From contig JAFGFQ010000163.1 in assembly GCA_016930995.1 (NCBI GenBank), positions 1 to 28,033 on the forward strand: a stretch of DNA of 28,033 nt, in the 5' to 3' direction. Positions 17,350 through 23,836 of this stretch are shown in pieces. The notes beneath the pieces are model-generated. The model worked only from the letters and a program-made list of their open reading frames with translations. It was not told the origin of the DNA and did not search any database. Origin of the DNA: Thermoplasmatota archaeon (GTDB taxonomy: Archaea; Thermoplasmatota; E2; DHVEG-1). Position 1 is the stretch's first letter. Each line of letters opens with the position of its first letter. Both the position numbers and the translations under genes were made by a program.

Positions 17350-18321
17350 ATGAATAAACTGGACATTAAAGACCGTCGCATCCTCTACCAACTGGACCTG
17401 AACTCCCGACAGTCATTAACCCAGATAGGAAAAAAAGTAAGACTTCGAAAAGACGTCGTCGCCTACCGGATAAAACGCATGCAACAGGAGGGTATTATCA
17501 CGAATTTCTGGACGCTTGTTGATTCCTACAAACTCGGCTATATCGTGTTCCGCTTCTACCTTGTGTACCAGTACGTCACCCCTGAGATCAAAAACAACAT
17601 CATTGACTATCTCGTCAAAGACAAACGGACGTGGGTCGTCGAATCCATCATAGGAAAATATGACCTAGGAGTGTTTATCTGGGTGACGAACATAAAAGAT
17701 TTTTACCAGTTCTGGGAAAAGCTCCTGGATGCGTACGGAGATTACTTCGCAGACAAAATATTCTCCATTTACGTCCAGGCGTTTTCCTACCCCTGCAGCT
17801 ACCTCCTCCCAGATGAATACAAAGAATCAGATCGATTGAAATATGAGATCACCGGAGGCGGCCCTGAAGTTCCCATCGACGACTATGATCTTGCCTTGCT
17901 GAACCTTCTTGTAGAGAACACGCGGATTTCGCTTGTCGACATCGCCACGCAGCTACACAGCTCAGTACAGATGGCAAACAACCGGTTAAAGCGACTCATC
18001 AAACATAATGTCATCCAAGCATTCCGGATTGGCATCGACATTTCCAAACTCGGACTAAAACCATTCAAAGTCGACATCCACCTCCAAGAACATGTGCAAC
18101 GAAAACCAATCATGGAATACATCAAGCACCACCCGAACCTCGTCTTCATCAGCACCTCCGCAGGTGTCTCTGACCTTGAGCTAGAATTCGACCTTGGGGA
18201 CTCCGATAAAGTCCATGAGATTCTTGAGCATATCAAACAGCGATTTCCCAACGCGATACGCAAATACGACTACATCAGCATCGAAGAGAACCATAAGCTC
18301 CGATGCCTCCCAGAGCCGTAA
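17350..18321 (+). CDS. Tandem Lrp/AsnC-family transcriptional regulator
   Basis: A 323-aa protein made of two Lrp/AsnC units. The first HTH is LDIKDRRILYQLDLNSRQSL...VAYRIKRMQQEGII (residues 4-50) followed by a ligand-domain-like region to about 160. The second HTH starts at about 177 (DDYDLALLNLLVENTRISLVDIA...NRLKRLIKHNVI) and is followed by another ligand-domain-like half. Normal Lrp proteins have one unit of about 150 aa, so this is a fused duplication that could bind DNA as an intramolecular dimer. It diverges from the archaeosortase operon across a 152-nt AT-rich gap and may regulate it. Confidence 0.85.
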   Translation: MNKLDIKDRRILYQLDLNSRQSLTQIGKKVRLRKDVVAYRIKRMQQEGIITNFWTLVDSYKLGYIVFRFYLVYQYVTPEIKNNIIDYLVKDKRTWVVESIIGKYDLGVFIWVTNIKDFYQFWEKLLDAYGDYFADKIFSIYVQAFSYPCSYLLPDEYKESDRLKYEITGGGPEVPIDDYDLALLNLLVENTRISLVDIATQLHSSVQMANNRLKRLIKHNVIQAFRIGIDISKLGLKPFKVDIHLQEHVQRKPIMEYIKHHPNLVFISTSAGVSDLELEFDLGDSDKVHEILEHIKQRFPNAIRKYDYISIEENHKLRCLPEP

Positions 18322-18470
18322 ACCAACAAGAATCCTTGCATCCGTTCGGTTGTTGTTCCTCTAGAGAATGAAACACACTACGATAAGATCTTCACGCCAA
18401 CACACGTTCTATTATTCTATAATTATAAATTATAAGAGCATTTTTCTCATTGTGTAATTTTCCCACACCA

Positions 18471-18482
18471 AATATATAAATA
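18471..18482 (+). promoter_or_regulatory. Strong TATA box upstream of a small frame
   Basis: AATATATAAATA is a near-consensus archaeal TATA element. Transcription would start near 18505, giving a leader of about 28 nt with purine-rich GAGGGAGAGTAGG before the ATG at 18533. Confidence 0.5.
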
Positions 18483-18532
18483 CCAAATGAGAAAATAGAA
18501 GAATAGAAATCTTAGAGGGAGAGTAGGTAGAG

Positions 18533-18607
18533 ATGGAAATATACATTATTGGAGCGGTAACCACACTAGGTGCTTTGTATCCATACTTCCGGTCCATGAT
18601 TACATAG
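18533..18607 (+). CDS. Possible 24-aa hydrophobic peptide
   Basis: A short frame reading MEIYIIGAVTTLGALYPYF and ending RSMIT before TAG. It has a strong TATA box at the right distance, a purine-rich ribosome-binding tract and a T-run 18 nt after the stop. The central residues are hydrophobic, as in a small membrane peptide. It could instead mark a non-coding RNA with chance coding capacity. No family is recognised. Confidence 0.35.
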   Translation: MEIYIIGAVTTLGALYPYFRSMIT

Positions 18608-18721
18608 CACCTCGTCTTTCTTCATTTTTTTCTAGGGATTCCTCTTTCATTGATCCGAGCGAACGCTGGAGTGATAGAAAGAATATTAATTCTTTAGCTC
18701 ATGTACTCATCTGTCGTCTTT

Positions 18722-18796
18722 GGGCCTGTAGCCTAGCCTGGATTGGGCGGCAGTCTCCTAAGCTGCAGATCGCGGGTTCGAATCCCGCCAGGTCCG
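18722..18796 (+). tRNA. tRNA-Arg (anticodon CCT)
   Basis: 75 nt folding as a cloverleaf. The acceptor stem GGGCCTG pairs with CAGGTCC (one G-U pair) and the discriminator is G18796. The anticodon stem GCAGT/GCTGC, wobble included, closes the loop CTCCTAA with anticodon CCT at 18757-18759 (reads AGG, arginine). The T arm is CGCGG-GTTCGAA-TCCCG, with one mismatched or wobble pair at the stem. No CCA is encoded. The 3' half is the probable attachment site of the integrated element that follows; the integrase gene runs into it on the opposite strand. Confidence 0.93.
18733..18796. other. Probable attachment (att) site within tRNA-Arg
   Basis: The integrase gene abuts and enters the tRNA 3' half, the standard site for archaeal tyrosine-integrase elements. 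The element would keep the tRNA intact and carry the duplicated 3' segment at its far end. I searched for another copy of the T-arm/acceptor sequence (GGTTCGAATCCCGCC) in the window and saw none, so the second site should be to the right of 28033. The exact core length cannot be set from one copy. Confidence 0.6.
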
Positions 18797-20127
18797 TTAA
18801 TTCCAACTGGAGAATTGTATGCCTCAATGACCCTTTTTTTACCGTTTGTTAAGATTTCGGTAGCTTTTTCCTGGCATGACCCGTAATATTGTCTCATCTT
18901 CTTGCCGTCAGGATGAAATTTCAACACGGATCGCAACCAATCATAAGGGTCCATCCGATAGTAGTCCTCCGCGAACCGAATGTATGTTTCTGTTGTCTTT
19001 TGGTATTTATGTCCGAGGGCGTTTTTAACGATTCGGGTATCCCAGTTTCCATTTTCCTCTCGATTTCGTATCAACAGAGCGATCGCATACCAATCCCTCA
19101 TTAGCTTGGGCTGAAAGTGCGGCCAAATCGGTTTGACAAAAGGAGACAAATACATTCTGAGTGCATCTTCGGATGGGAATGGAGTCCCGTTTTTTTGAAT
19201 GAAGAGAAAATCCGATGATTTCCCATTCGGGATTCTTGGTCTCCAGATCTCAATCCAATTTTTCAGCGAGTTCTGTTGGCGGCTCTTCATCACTGATACA
19301 TCAATCCATACCTGACGTTCGCGGTATTTCTTTTTCGGTTCTCGTACGAGGATATACCCATCTAGGAGGAAAACATCCCTCGTTTTGATGGTAATCAATT
19401 CCACAGGTCTTAGACCGCTATGGAAACCAACTGTCAACAACGTCCGGATAAGGGCATTTTCGACCCTGTCGTTCGTATACCATGCATGCATTATTCCATT
19501 TACCGTCTTCGGTCTCGGAATAATCTTCACTTGCGGTTCCGGTGGTGTCGGAGGTTTCCACCCCCAATGACTGATATCGACGCCGTATGCCTCGGAGAAC
19601 ATTCTTACAGTTTTCCAAAGGTTTATCAATTGCGTCGCACCGTACGTAGGATTCCCAGTTTTTTCGGCTAGTTCCTTATATTCGATTCTTTGCCGATACA
19701 GTAATTGATTCAGGATTTGTTCCGGTTGGAATTTTAACCAATCGACAGGATAGATTTCGTGGTTTGCCATAGAACGCGCATAACAAATTCTGCGTTCGAA
19801 AGTCTTCGGTGACCGACCCTTTGTATCAACCCACAATTTCCTCATATCAAGGAACAATTCCTCTTGGGTTTCATATTGGGTCGGATCGATGATCAATGGA
19901 ACTATCAGTTTGCTATTATCGATAGATGGTTTTAATCCGCCTTCATTAAAAATCTTATTTATGTCATAGGCATGATTCACCATACCCCCCCAAATACAGG
20001 GTTGTCTGTTCAACAGGTACTGGCCTATTTTTATGTCGTTTATGCATTCTTGTTTAAAACCTCCTGCTGTGTTAGCGAGAAAACGAATAAGCTTTTGGGT
20101 TAAAATATCTGTTCGTGCGCTATTCAT
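18733..20127 (-). CDS. Tyrosine recombinase / integrase of the integrated element
   Basis: A 464-aa integrase. Catalytic positions read by eye: R240 in HSGLRPVEL, a Lys candidate in the PKKKYRERQ strand, R344 in KLMRDWYAIA (the usual first His of HxxR is replaced), H373 in ALGHKYQKTTE and the nucleophile Y382 in ETYIRF. The N-terminal 200 residues are the core/arm-binding part. The last 20 residues (445-464, GPGGIRTRDLQLRRL...) are encoded by the antisense of tRNA-Arg, with the stop TAG inside the tRNA gene. Its ATG overlaps the stop of the upstream 135-aa gene. It marks the left border of an integrated element; orientation is C-terminus towards the tRNA. Confidence 0.88.
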   Translation of the reverse strand: MNSARTDILTQKLIRFLANTAGGFKQECINDIKIGQYLLNRQPCIWGGMVNHAYDINKIFNEGGLKPSIDNSKLIVPLIIDPTQYETQEELFLDMRKLWVDTKGRSPKTFERRICYARSMANHEIYPVDWLKFQPEQILNQLLYRQRIEYKELAEKTGNPTYGATQLINLWKTVRMFSEAYGVDISHWGWKPPTPPEPQVKIIPRPKTVNGIMHAWYTNDRVENALIRTLLTVGFHSGLRPVELITIKTRDVFLLDGYILVREPKKKYRERQVWIDVSVMKSRQQNSLKNWIEIWRPRIPNGKSSDFLFIQKNGTPFPSEDALRMYLSPFVKPIWPHFQPKLMRDWYAIALLIRNREENGNWDTRIVKNALGHKYQKTTETYIRFAEDYYRMDPYDWLRSVLKFHPDGKKMRQYYGSCQEKATEILTNGKKRVIEAYNSPVGINGPGGIRTRDLQLRRLPPNPG

Positions 20128-20531
20128 CGACTCTCCATTGATAAAAATTCGTTCTTACAAAGATACATCATATTTGAAAAAACGAGGTCTCTCTTCAGAT
20201 TTGACGTTATGTTCGAGTTTCTGTCGTACATCCTTTTAATCGTTCTCGATTTATTTTCAGTTAGATCTTCCGATATCAAGCTTTTTTTGAAATAGCGCTG
20301 TATCTCACGGAATCCTTTTTTATAAATCCATCTATCTTCAGTTTGTCTATTTCCATTCACGATGTTTCCATTTCGCTTACGATATGCGATAAATTCAGTT
20401 AGGAATCCTCCCTTTTTTTGATGAAGATTATTAAAGACTATGGAGAAAATAATGAGAATAAAACGACTTAAAAGTAATTCAGCCAAGATCCTTGGCCTTT
20501 GCATTCTGGTCCGTCCAATCAGGAGATTCAT
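20124..20531 (-). CDS. Protein of unknown function coupled to the integrase
   Basis: A 135-aa frame whose TGA overlaps the integrase ATG (ATGA), suggesting translational coupling. It has a hydrophobic stretch near the N-terminus (ILAELLLSRFILIIFSIVF) that may be a membrane helix, then a very basic, Arg/Lys/Asn-rich remainder (for example TEFIAYRKRNGNIVNGN, ENKSRTIKRMYDRNSN). The basic part could bind DNA, making an excisionase-like or directionality role possible, but no domain is recognised. The start is uncertain. Confidence 0.5.
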   Translation of the reverse strand: MNLLIGRTRMQRPRILAELLLSRFILIIFSIVFNNLHQKKGGFLTEFIAYRKRNGNIVNGNRQTEDRWIYKKGFREIQRYFKKSLISEDLTENKSRTIKRMYDRNSNITSNLKRDLVFSNMMYLCKNEFLSMESR

Positions 20532-20605
20532 TTGAGATCCCTTCTCACATACTCTCCTGCAGGAATCTGAACCTATGCATCCATATGTATTATGATGGTT
20601 TAAGG

Positions 20606-20700
20606 CTTTGTGTCACAAAGGTTTTGCCTGTAAAGTAAGGGTAAGAGCCGATTTTTCGGGCAAATGAGAGACTTTACGGGCAAACAGGCTTTGGCTTTAA
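20606..20700. repeat. Nested inverted-repeat region between the integrase and cargo genes
   Basis: CTTTGTG-T-CACAAAG (20606-20620) is a perfect hyphenated palindrome. TTTGCCTGTAAAGT (20623-20636) and ACTTTACGGGCAAA (20671-20684) form a 14-bp inverted repeat with one mismatch that would be a G-T wobble in RNA; CGGGCAAA also occurs directly repeated at 20657 and 20677. Inside the loop CCGA-TTTT-TCGG forms a second small hairpin. GGCTTTGGCTTTAAA follows, and a close copy GGCTTTGCCTTAAAA occurs at 23596-23610. The whole 20532-20760 gap has no credible gene. It could be a replication origin, a recombinase/excisionase binding region or a structured RNA. Confidence 0.5.
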
Positions 20701-20760
20701 ATCCATCTTTATTCTAAATTATATTTGGCGATATCTTTCATTCTTAATTGTCAACATCTA

Positions 20761-21051
20761 TTATAACCCATCTTTTTTCCTTGATTCTTCGTAAGCTTTG
20801 TCATAGTCCCAAGGGGCCAATCCAATCCAATATCTATTTCTTCCAACTTCCCAAACAACAAGACCTAGGTTAGGTCGATGAACTATCTTCTTAGTTCTAT
20901 TCAACTCAGCAATCATTTCTTGTAGATTTTGAAGAATTTCTTCCTTTGTTGGCGTCTTACTAATAGAAATATTTTCGCATACATCAGTCCATTGTTGTCC
21001 CCATTTTTGAAAGACTTCAGATAGCTCAGCACTTATCTGTTCCAAGTTCAT
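20761..21051 (-). CDS. Small protein of unknown function
   Basis: A 96-aa protein (MNLEQISAELSEVFQKWG...). The first half is helical and acidic (KEEILQNLQEMIAELNRTKK). The second half (RPNLGLVVWEVGRNRYWIGLAPWDY) looks like beta strands rich in aromatic residues. AAGGT lies 7 nt before the ATG. It follows the 94-aa gene by 31 nt on the same strand, so the two probably form an operon. AT-rich, as the rest of the element. No family is recognised. Confidence 0.65.
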   Translation of the reverse strand: MNLEQISAELSEVFQKWGQQWTDVCENISISKTPTKEEILQNLQEMIAELNRTKKIVHRPNLGLVVWEVGRNRYWIGLAPWDYDKAYEESRKKDGL

Positions 21052-21082
21052 TTTCTTTACCTTATTAACAATTAATTTTAAG

Positions 21083-21367
21083 TTAATTCATTAATAATTG
21101 CTGTAATTCTTTCTTTATCAGTTCGTATCTCTGTTTTCTTTCTGAAATAAGGTTTGAATACGCAGTTGATTTTTCAAAATCCATAATGTTTTCTTTCTTA
21201 ACTTCAACAAGAATAGCATTAACATCTTGTGCATTTAATATTTCTTTTTTCAAAGCCGTTTTTATATTTTTTACAGCATGTTGCCTAGTCGTTCCTATAT
21301 TACAAACATAGGATTCTACAAAGCCTCTATGCTTACTGTAAATTTCTTGCTTTGTTTCAGATTCCAT
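21083..21367 (-). CDS. Small helical protein of unknown function
   Basis: A 94-aa, mostly helical, charged protein (MESETKQEIYSKHRGFVESY...). GGAG lies 5 nt before the ATG. It is the first gene of a two-gene minus-strand unit, and its promoter faces that of the EVE-nuclease gene across the TTAGTCAAGG repeats. It could be a regulator of that pair, but no helix-turn-helix is clear. Confidence 0.6.
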   Translation of the reverse strand: MESETKQEIYSKHRGFVESYVCNIGTTRQHAVKNIKTALKKEILNAQDVNAILVEVKKENIMDFEKSTAYSNLISERKQRYELIKKELQQLLMN

Positions 21368-21440
21368 ATAGACTCCTTTATTTGCAGTATCAAAACCTCT
21401 ATCTTTTTTTCTGTTTTATCATTTTCCTATTTGGGGTCAG

Positions 21441-21491
21441 ACTAATTAGTAAGGAATCCTTGACTAACGAATAGAAACTAATTAGTCAAGG
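21441..21491. promoter_or_regulatory. Triple operator-like repeat TTAGT(C)AAGG
   Basis: Three copies of TTAGTCAAGG stand in front of the EVE-nuclease gene: TTAGTAAGG at 21446-21454, its inverse CCTTGACTAA at 21458-21467, and TTAGTCAAGG at 21482-21491. The palindrome ACTAATTAGT occurs at 21441-21450 and 21477-21486, and ACTAATTAGC recurs just after the gene at 22369-22378. The set lies in the divergent gap and could be a shared operator. Confidence 0.5.
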
Positions 21492-21541
21492 TTTATAATA
21501 TCGTTTACGATTTGAAATACCGGGACGGAGGCGAGATTTTT

Positions 21542-22345
21542 ATGAAATATTGGAAAATTGCTCCAGGAGATAAAGGTTTTTTATGGGTGGAACAGAGAGA
21601 CAATGACTGTATTGCAGTTGGTTGGAATGATGTTGGTAATCTCAAAAATTTTAAAAATAATGAGGAAATTAAAAAAAAGTTTAAAGAAGAGTACCCAAAT
21701 AGGCGCCATAAACAACTGATATCTTTTTTTAACGATGTTTTAATAGGAGATAAAATTGTAGCAAGTTCTGGACGGCATATTTTTGGAATCGGAACTATTA
21801 CTGGAAGTTATAGATACAATGATGAATTATATTATTGTCATTCAAAACCAGTTCAATGGGGAATAACTTTTTGGGATCCAATTGATATTTACGACGATAT
21901 ACGATTAAGTGGAACACTTAGAGAAAAATTAAATCGTCAAGCAACAGTTAAAGAATTGACAAAAAGTGAATGGGAAATTATAGAAAATGAACTATCGAGA
22001 ATAAAAACACCTTTTAAGAATATGACCAATTGGGAAGGACTACCTCGTGCACCTGATACAGAACAGGAGGTAATTATATTGTTTAGTAAATTAATTCAAT
22101 GTTTGAAAATGAAAATAGAACGAGTAAGTACCAGATTTCCAGATGCCTTATTGCAAGTAAAACAAAACGGTAAGTGGATCTCAAAAAGTGCTGAATTTGA
22201 ATTATATTCTTCAGGTTTTGATCATTTTGACAGACTGAAAGAAACAAAATGTGATATGATAATCTGTTGGGAAGATGACTGGAAAAATAAGCCAATTGAT
22301 ATAGAAATCATTGAACTAAGAAAAGTTCTACTTGAAATAATTTGA
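21542..22345 (+). CDS. PUA/EVE-like domain fused to a probable PD-(D/E)XK nuclease domain (modification-dependent restriction candidate)
   Basis: A 267-aa protein from the ATG at 21542, chosen for GGAGGCGAG upstream. The N-terminal 150 residues (MKYWKIAPGDKGFLWVEQRDN, CIAVGWNDVGNLKNF, IGDKIVASSGRHIFGIGTI) resemble the PUA-like EVE fold that reads modified bases in modification-dependent restriction systems. The C-terminal 100 residues have P200-D201, E218-F-E220, SSGFDHF and CDMIICWEDDW (237-247), a pattern I associate with a PD-(D/E)XK-type domain. The combination suggests a type IV-like restriction enzyme. Domain calls are by eye; catalytic function is inferred. Flanking ACTAATTAG repeats and AT-rich codons mark it as cargo. 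Confidence 0.62.
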   Translation: MKYWKIAPGDKGFLWVEQRDNDCIAVGWNDVGNLKNFKNNEEIKKKFKEEYPNRRHKQLISFFNDVLIGDKIVASSGRHIFGIGTITGSYRYNDELYYCHSKPVQWGITFWDPIDIYDDIRLSGTLREKLNRQATVKELTKSEWEIIENELSRIKTPFKNMTNWEGLPRAPDTEQEVIILFSKLIQCLKMKIERVSTRFPDALLQVKQNGKWISKSAEFELYSSGFDHFDRLKETKCDMIICWEDDWKNKPIDIEIIELRKVLLEII

Positions 22346-22423
22346 TTTATAGCATATCTTAAGCGAAAACTAATTAGCCAAAATAATGTATGTTGATATA
22401 TGTGTAATAAATAAAAATATTCT

Positions 22424-22597
22424 TTACGGGGTTCTTTCGTCTTTTTCAATAATCAGTTTGTTATTGTTGATACTGACGAGTACTTTCTCCCCAGGCTTGA
22501 ACGGAAACTGGCTGTCGTCACGCACACTCGCAGGTATGTAGACGTACATTTTTCCCTTTACATGCTGATATATAGACCCCTTTCCCTTCAGTACCAT
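22424..22597 (-). CDS. AbrB/SpoVT-like small DNA-binding protein
   Basis: A 57-aa protein from the ATG at 22597 (MVLKGKGSIYQHVKGKMYVYI). The pattern GKMYVYIPASVRDDSQFPFKPGEKVLVSINNNKLIIEK is that of the swapped-hairpin AbrB/MazE fold. Such proteins are chromatin-like regulators or antitoxins. No toxin gene is adjacent. Three AGTACT sites lie 30-80 nt upstream of its start, over the promoter, and suggest autoregulation. A longer frame from further upstream is unlikely because the extra N-terminus is hydrophobic and covers the promoter. Confidence 0.75.
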   Translation of the reverse strand: MVLKGKGSIYQHVKGKMYVYIPASVRDDSQFPFKPGEKVLVSINNNKLIIEKDERTP

Positions 22598-22628
22598 ACG
22601 TATCAACAAAACAGTAGAATTAAATTTA

Positions 22629-22678
22629 AGTACTAAAATGACTTTTATACCGAAAAGTACTACTAAAAAGATAGTACT
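22629..22678. promoter_or_regulatory. Three AGTACT sites in front of the AbrB-like gene
   Basis: AGTACT occurs at 22629-22634, 22656-22661 and 22673-22678, each in an A/T-rich frame. The first is next to the TATA-like TTAAATTTAA of the minus-strand promoter. The set could be an operator bound by the AbrB-like protein. Confidence 0.45.
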
Positions 22679-22741
22679 CACCGGACCTCTTGATACTGTA
22701 TAAAAAAAAGCTTAACCGGTATCGGGCGAAAGAATGGTGAA

Positions 22742-22882
22742 ATGAGATCTGATTTCCAATTTGTTGGCGTACCTGATACATCACTCCACGACTGTCCGGA
22801 TAGCTACCGTATCGTTAAAACGATATCGGACCACCGGAGCGCATTACGTGGAAGCGTGATGATCAATATCCCATCGGCATAA
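22742..22882 (+). CDS. Possible 46-aa protein, AbrB-like remnant
   Basis: A frame reading MRSDFQFVGVPDTSLHDCPD and ending ALRGSVMINIPSA before TAA. It is preceded by a TATA-like GTATAAAAAAAAG about 45 nt upstream and by GGTGA immediately before the ATG. The end, GSVMINIPSA, resembles the first strand of an AbrB-type hairpin and then stops, so this could be a truncated regulator or a genuine short protein. It sits divergently from the AbrB-like gene. Low certainty. Confidence 0.35.
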   Translation: MRSDFQFVGVPDTSLHDCPDSYRIVKTISDHRSALRGSVMINIPSA

Positions 22883-22967
22883 GACGATCTATCTTATCGT
22901 CATTGGATATCTCTCATTTAGATCTAGCCATTCCGCCAATCGATAGAGAAAAATCCTATGGAACAAT

Positions 22968-23504
22968 ATGAATGATGACAATGTGAGAAACGATAGACGG
23001 TACCTTCGATGCCCGTATTGCGGATCAAGAAACGTAAGAACGCGAAAAAATTCGAAGAAAGGATGTTGTTTAAATTGCGGACTGCCCTTTAAAATAAAAG
23101 GTCTTGAAAAAATCGTACTATTCAATGATACTCTTTCCGGATCTCGTAAAAACCTGATAATATATGGGAAAGGATTGAGAGTATCGCCTTCAGAGATCAT
23201 GCATGAATATAAGGGGATTTTACCGGATTGTCTTGGATACTGTCTTTCGAATCCTCAAAAATGCACAACCTGTAATATCATTAAATTTTGTAACCATTGT
23301 ACCTCAAATTACAGTCCGAAATGTCTTGGTGCCCTTGATTTGAGATTCATAGAATGTAACAAATGCGTACTGAAAAACTTTTGTTTTTTAAAGAAAAGAT
23401 ACAAAGAAATAGTTTCACGATACCGCAATAATACTGCTAAGAAAGATGTACTATGGGTGGCTCATAACTGGAATGAAATCTATACGGGTTTGCACTTAAA
23501 ATAG
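22968..23504 (+). CDS. Cysteine-rich zinc-binding protein of unknown function
   Basis: A 178-aa protein with 15 cysteines. An N-terminal zinc ribbon is clear: C15/C18 (RCPYCGS) with C34/C37 (CCLNCGLP). A second cluster at residues 88-139 (C88, C92, C99, C102, C108, C111, C119, C130, C133, C139) could bind two or more further metals. The C-terminus is basic then aromatic (WVAHNWNEIYTGLHLK). It could bind nucleic acid or be a metal-stabilised adaptor. No family is recognised. It is alone on the plus strand, flanked by operator-like repeats. Confidence 0.7.
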   Translation: MNDDNVRNDRRYLRCPYCGSRNVRTRKNSKKGCCLNCGLPFKIKGLEKIVLFNDTLSGSRKNLIIYGKGLRVSPSEIMHEYKGILPDCLGYCLSNPQKCTTCNIIKFCNHCTSNYSPKCLGALDLRFIECNKCVLKNFCFLKKRYKEIVSRYRNNTAKKDVLWVAHNWNEIYTGLHLK

Positions 23505-23568
23505 GTGAAAACATCGATTAAAAGTGCAGACGAGTGATATTAAGTGCAGACATGATAAATTTATATAG
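23491..23568 (+). promoter_or_regulatory. AAGTGCAGAC repeats and TATA box
   Basis: AAGTGCAGAC occurs at 23522-23531 and 23542-23551, exactly 20 bp apart (two helical turns), and the inverse TGCACTT is at 23491-23497 at the end of the cysteine-rich gene. TTTATATAG follows at 23560-23568 as a TATA-like element. The array looks like a cooperative binding site controlling transcription to the right. Confidence 0.45.
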
Positions 23569-23595
23569 TAATATTCTTTAAATAAGGCTATTAAC

Positions 23596-23644
23596 GGCTT
23601 TGCCTTAAAATTAGATTCTGATTTAAAGGTCGAGAGCTTGACCT
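23596..23644 (+). other. Hairpin leader with element-specific motif
   Basis: GGCTTTGCCTTAAAA (23596-23610) resembles GGCTTTGGCTTTAAA near 20687. AGGTC (23627-23631) and GACCT (23640-23644) form a short stem with an 8-nt loop and are followed by TTTTT at about 23652. It could be a terminator or a structured leader of the small frame at 23682. The rest of the 23505-23836 gap holds only that frame and the repeats. Confidence 0.35.
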
Positions 23645-23681
23645 AAAAGTCTTTTTCTACATCCTTTTTATTCAGGATTTA

Positions 23682-23771
23682 ATGAGAACTGAAAAACAGA
23701 TTTGGGAAAAACTAAAGCAAGTAGAAGATGTTATTAAATTAGAGGAAGAACATCAAATCAGAGCATCATGA
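23682..23771 (+). CDS. Possible 29-aa charged helical peptide
   Basis: A short frame (MRTEKQIWEKLKQVEDVIKL and a tail ending EHQIRAS) with strong amphipathic coiled-coil character and GGATTTA just upstream. A TATA-like box lies about 115 nt upstream behind the AAGTGCAGAC array. It could be a tiny helical regulator or the start of a gene truncated by the stop. It faces the end of the SIR2 gene. Low certainty. Confidence 0.35.
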   Translation: MRTEKQIWEKLKQVEDVIKLEEEHQIRAS

Positions 23772-23836
23772 AATTATTATCAGATGTGAGCTATCTTAAA
23801 ATTGGTGCTTGGAGAAAGATATACTTTACATTATCT

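Larger units (their letters stand above)
18322..18721. other. Intergenic region before tRNA-Arg
   Basis: No large gene is present. It holds an AT-rich inverted repeat (TATAATT at 18418-18424, AATTATA at 18428-18434), a strong TATA-like box with a 24-codon frame behind it (listed separately), a T-run at 18625-18631 that could be a terminator, and an inverted repeat AAAGAAT-ATTA-ATTCTTT (18678-18695) overlapping the AT-rich promoter zone of the tRNA gene. Confidence 0.5.

Noticed and set aside
20505..20560. Alternate frame reading ESPDWTDQNAKAKDLG upstream of the 135-aa gene
   Set aside because: Protein-like wording but it stops after 16 codons and has no start; judged chance.
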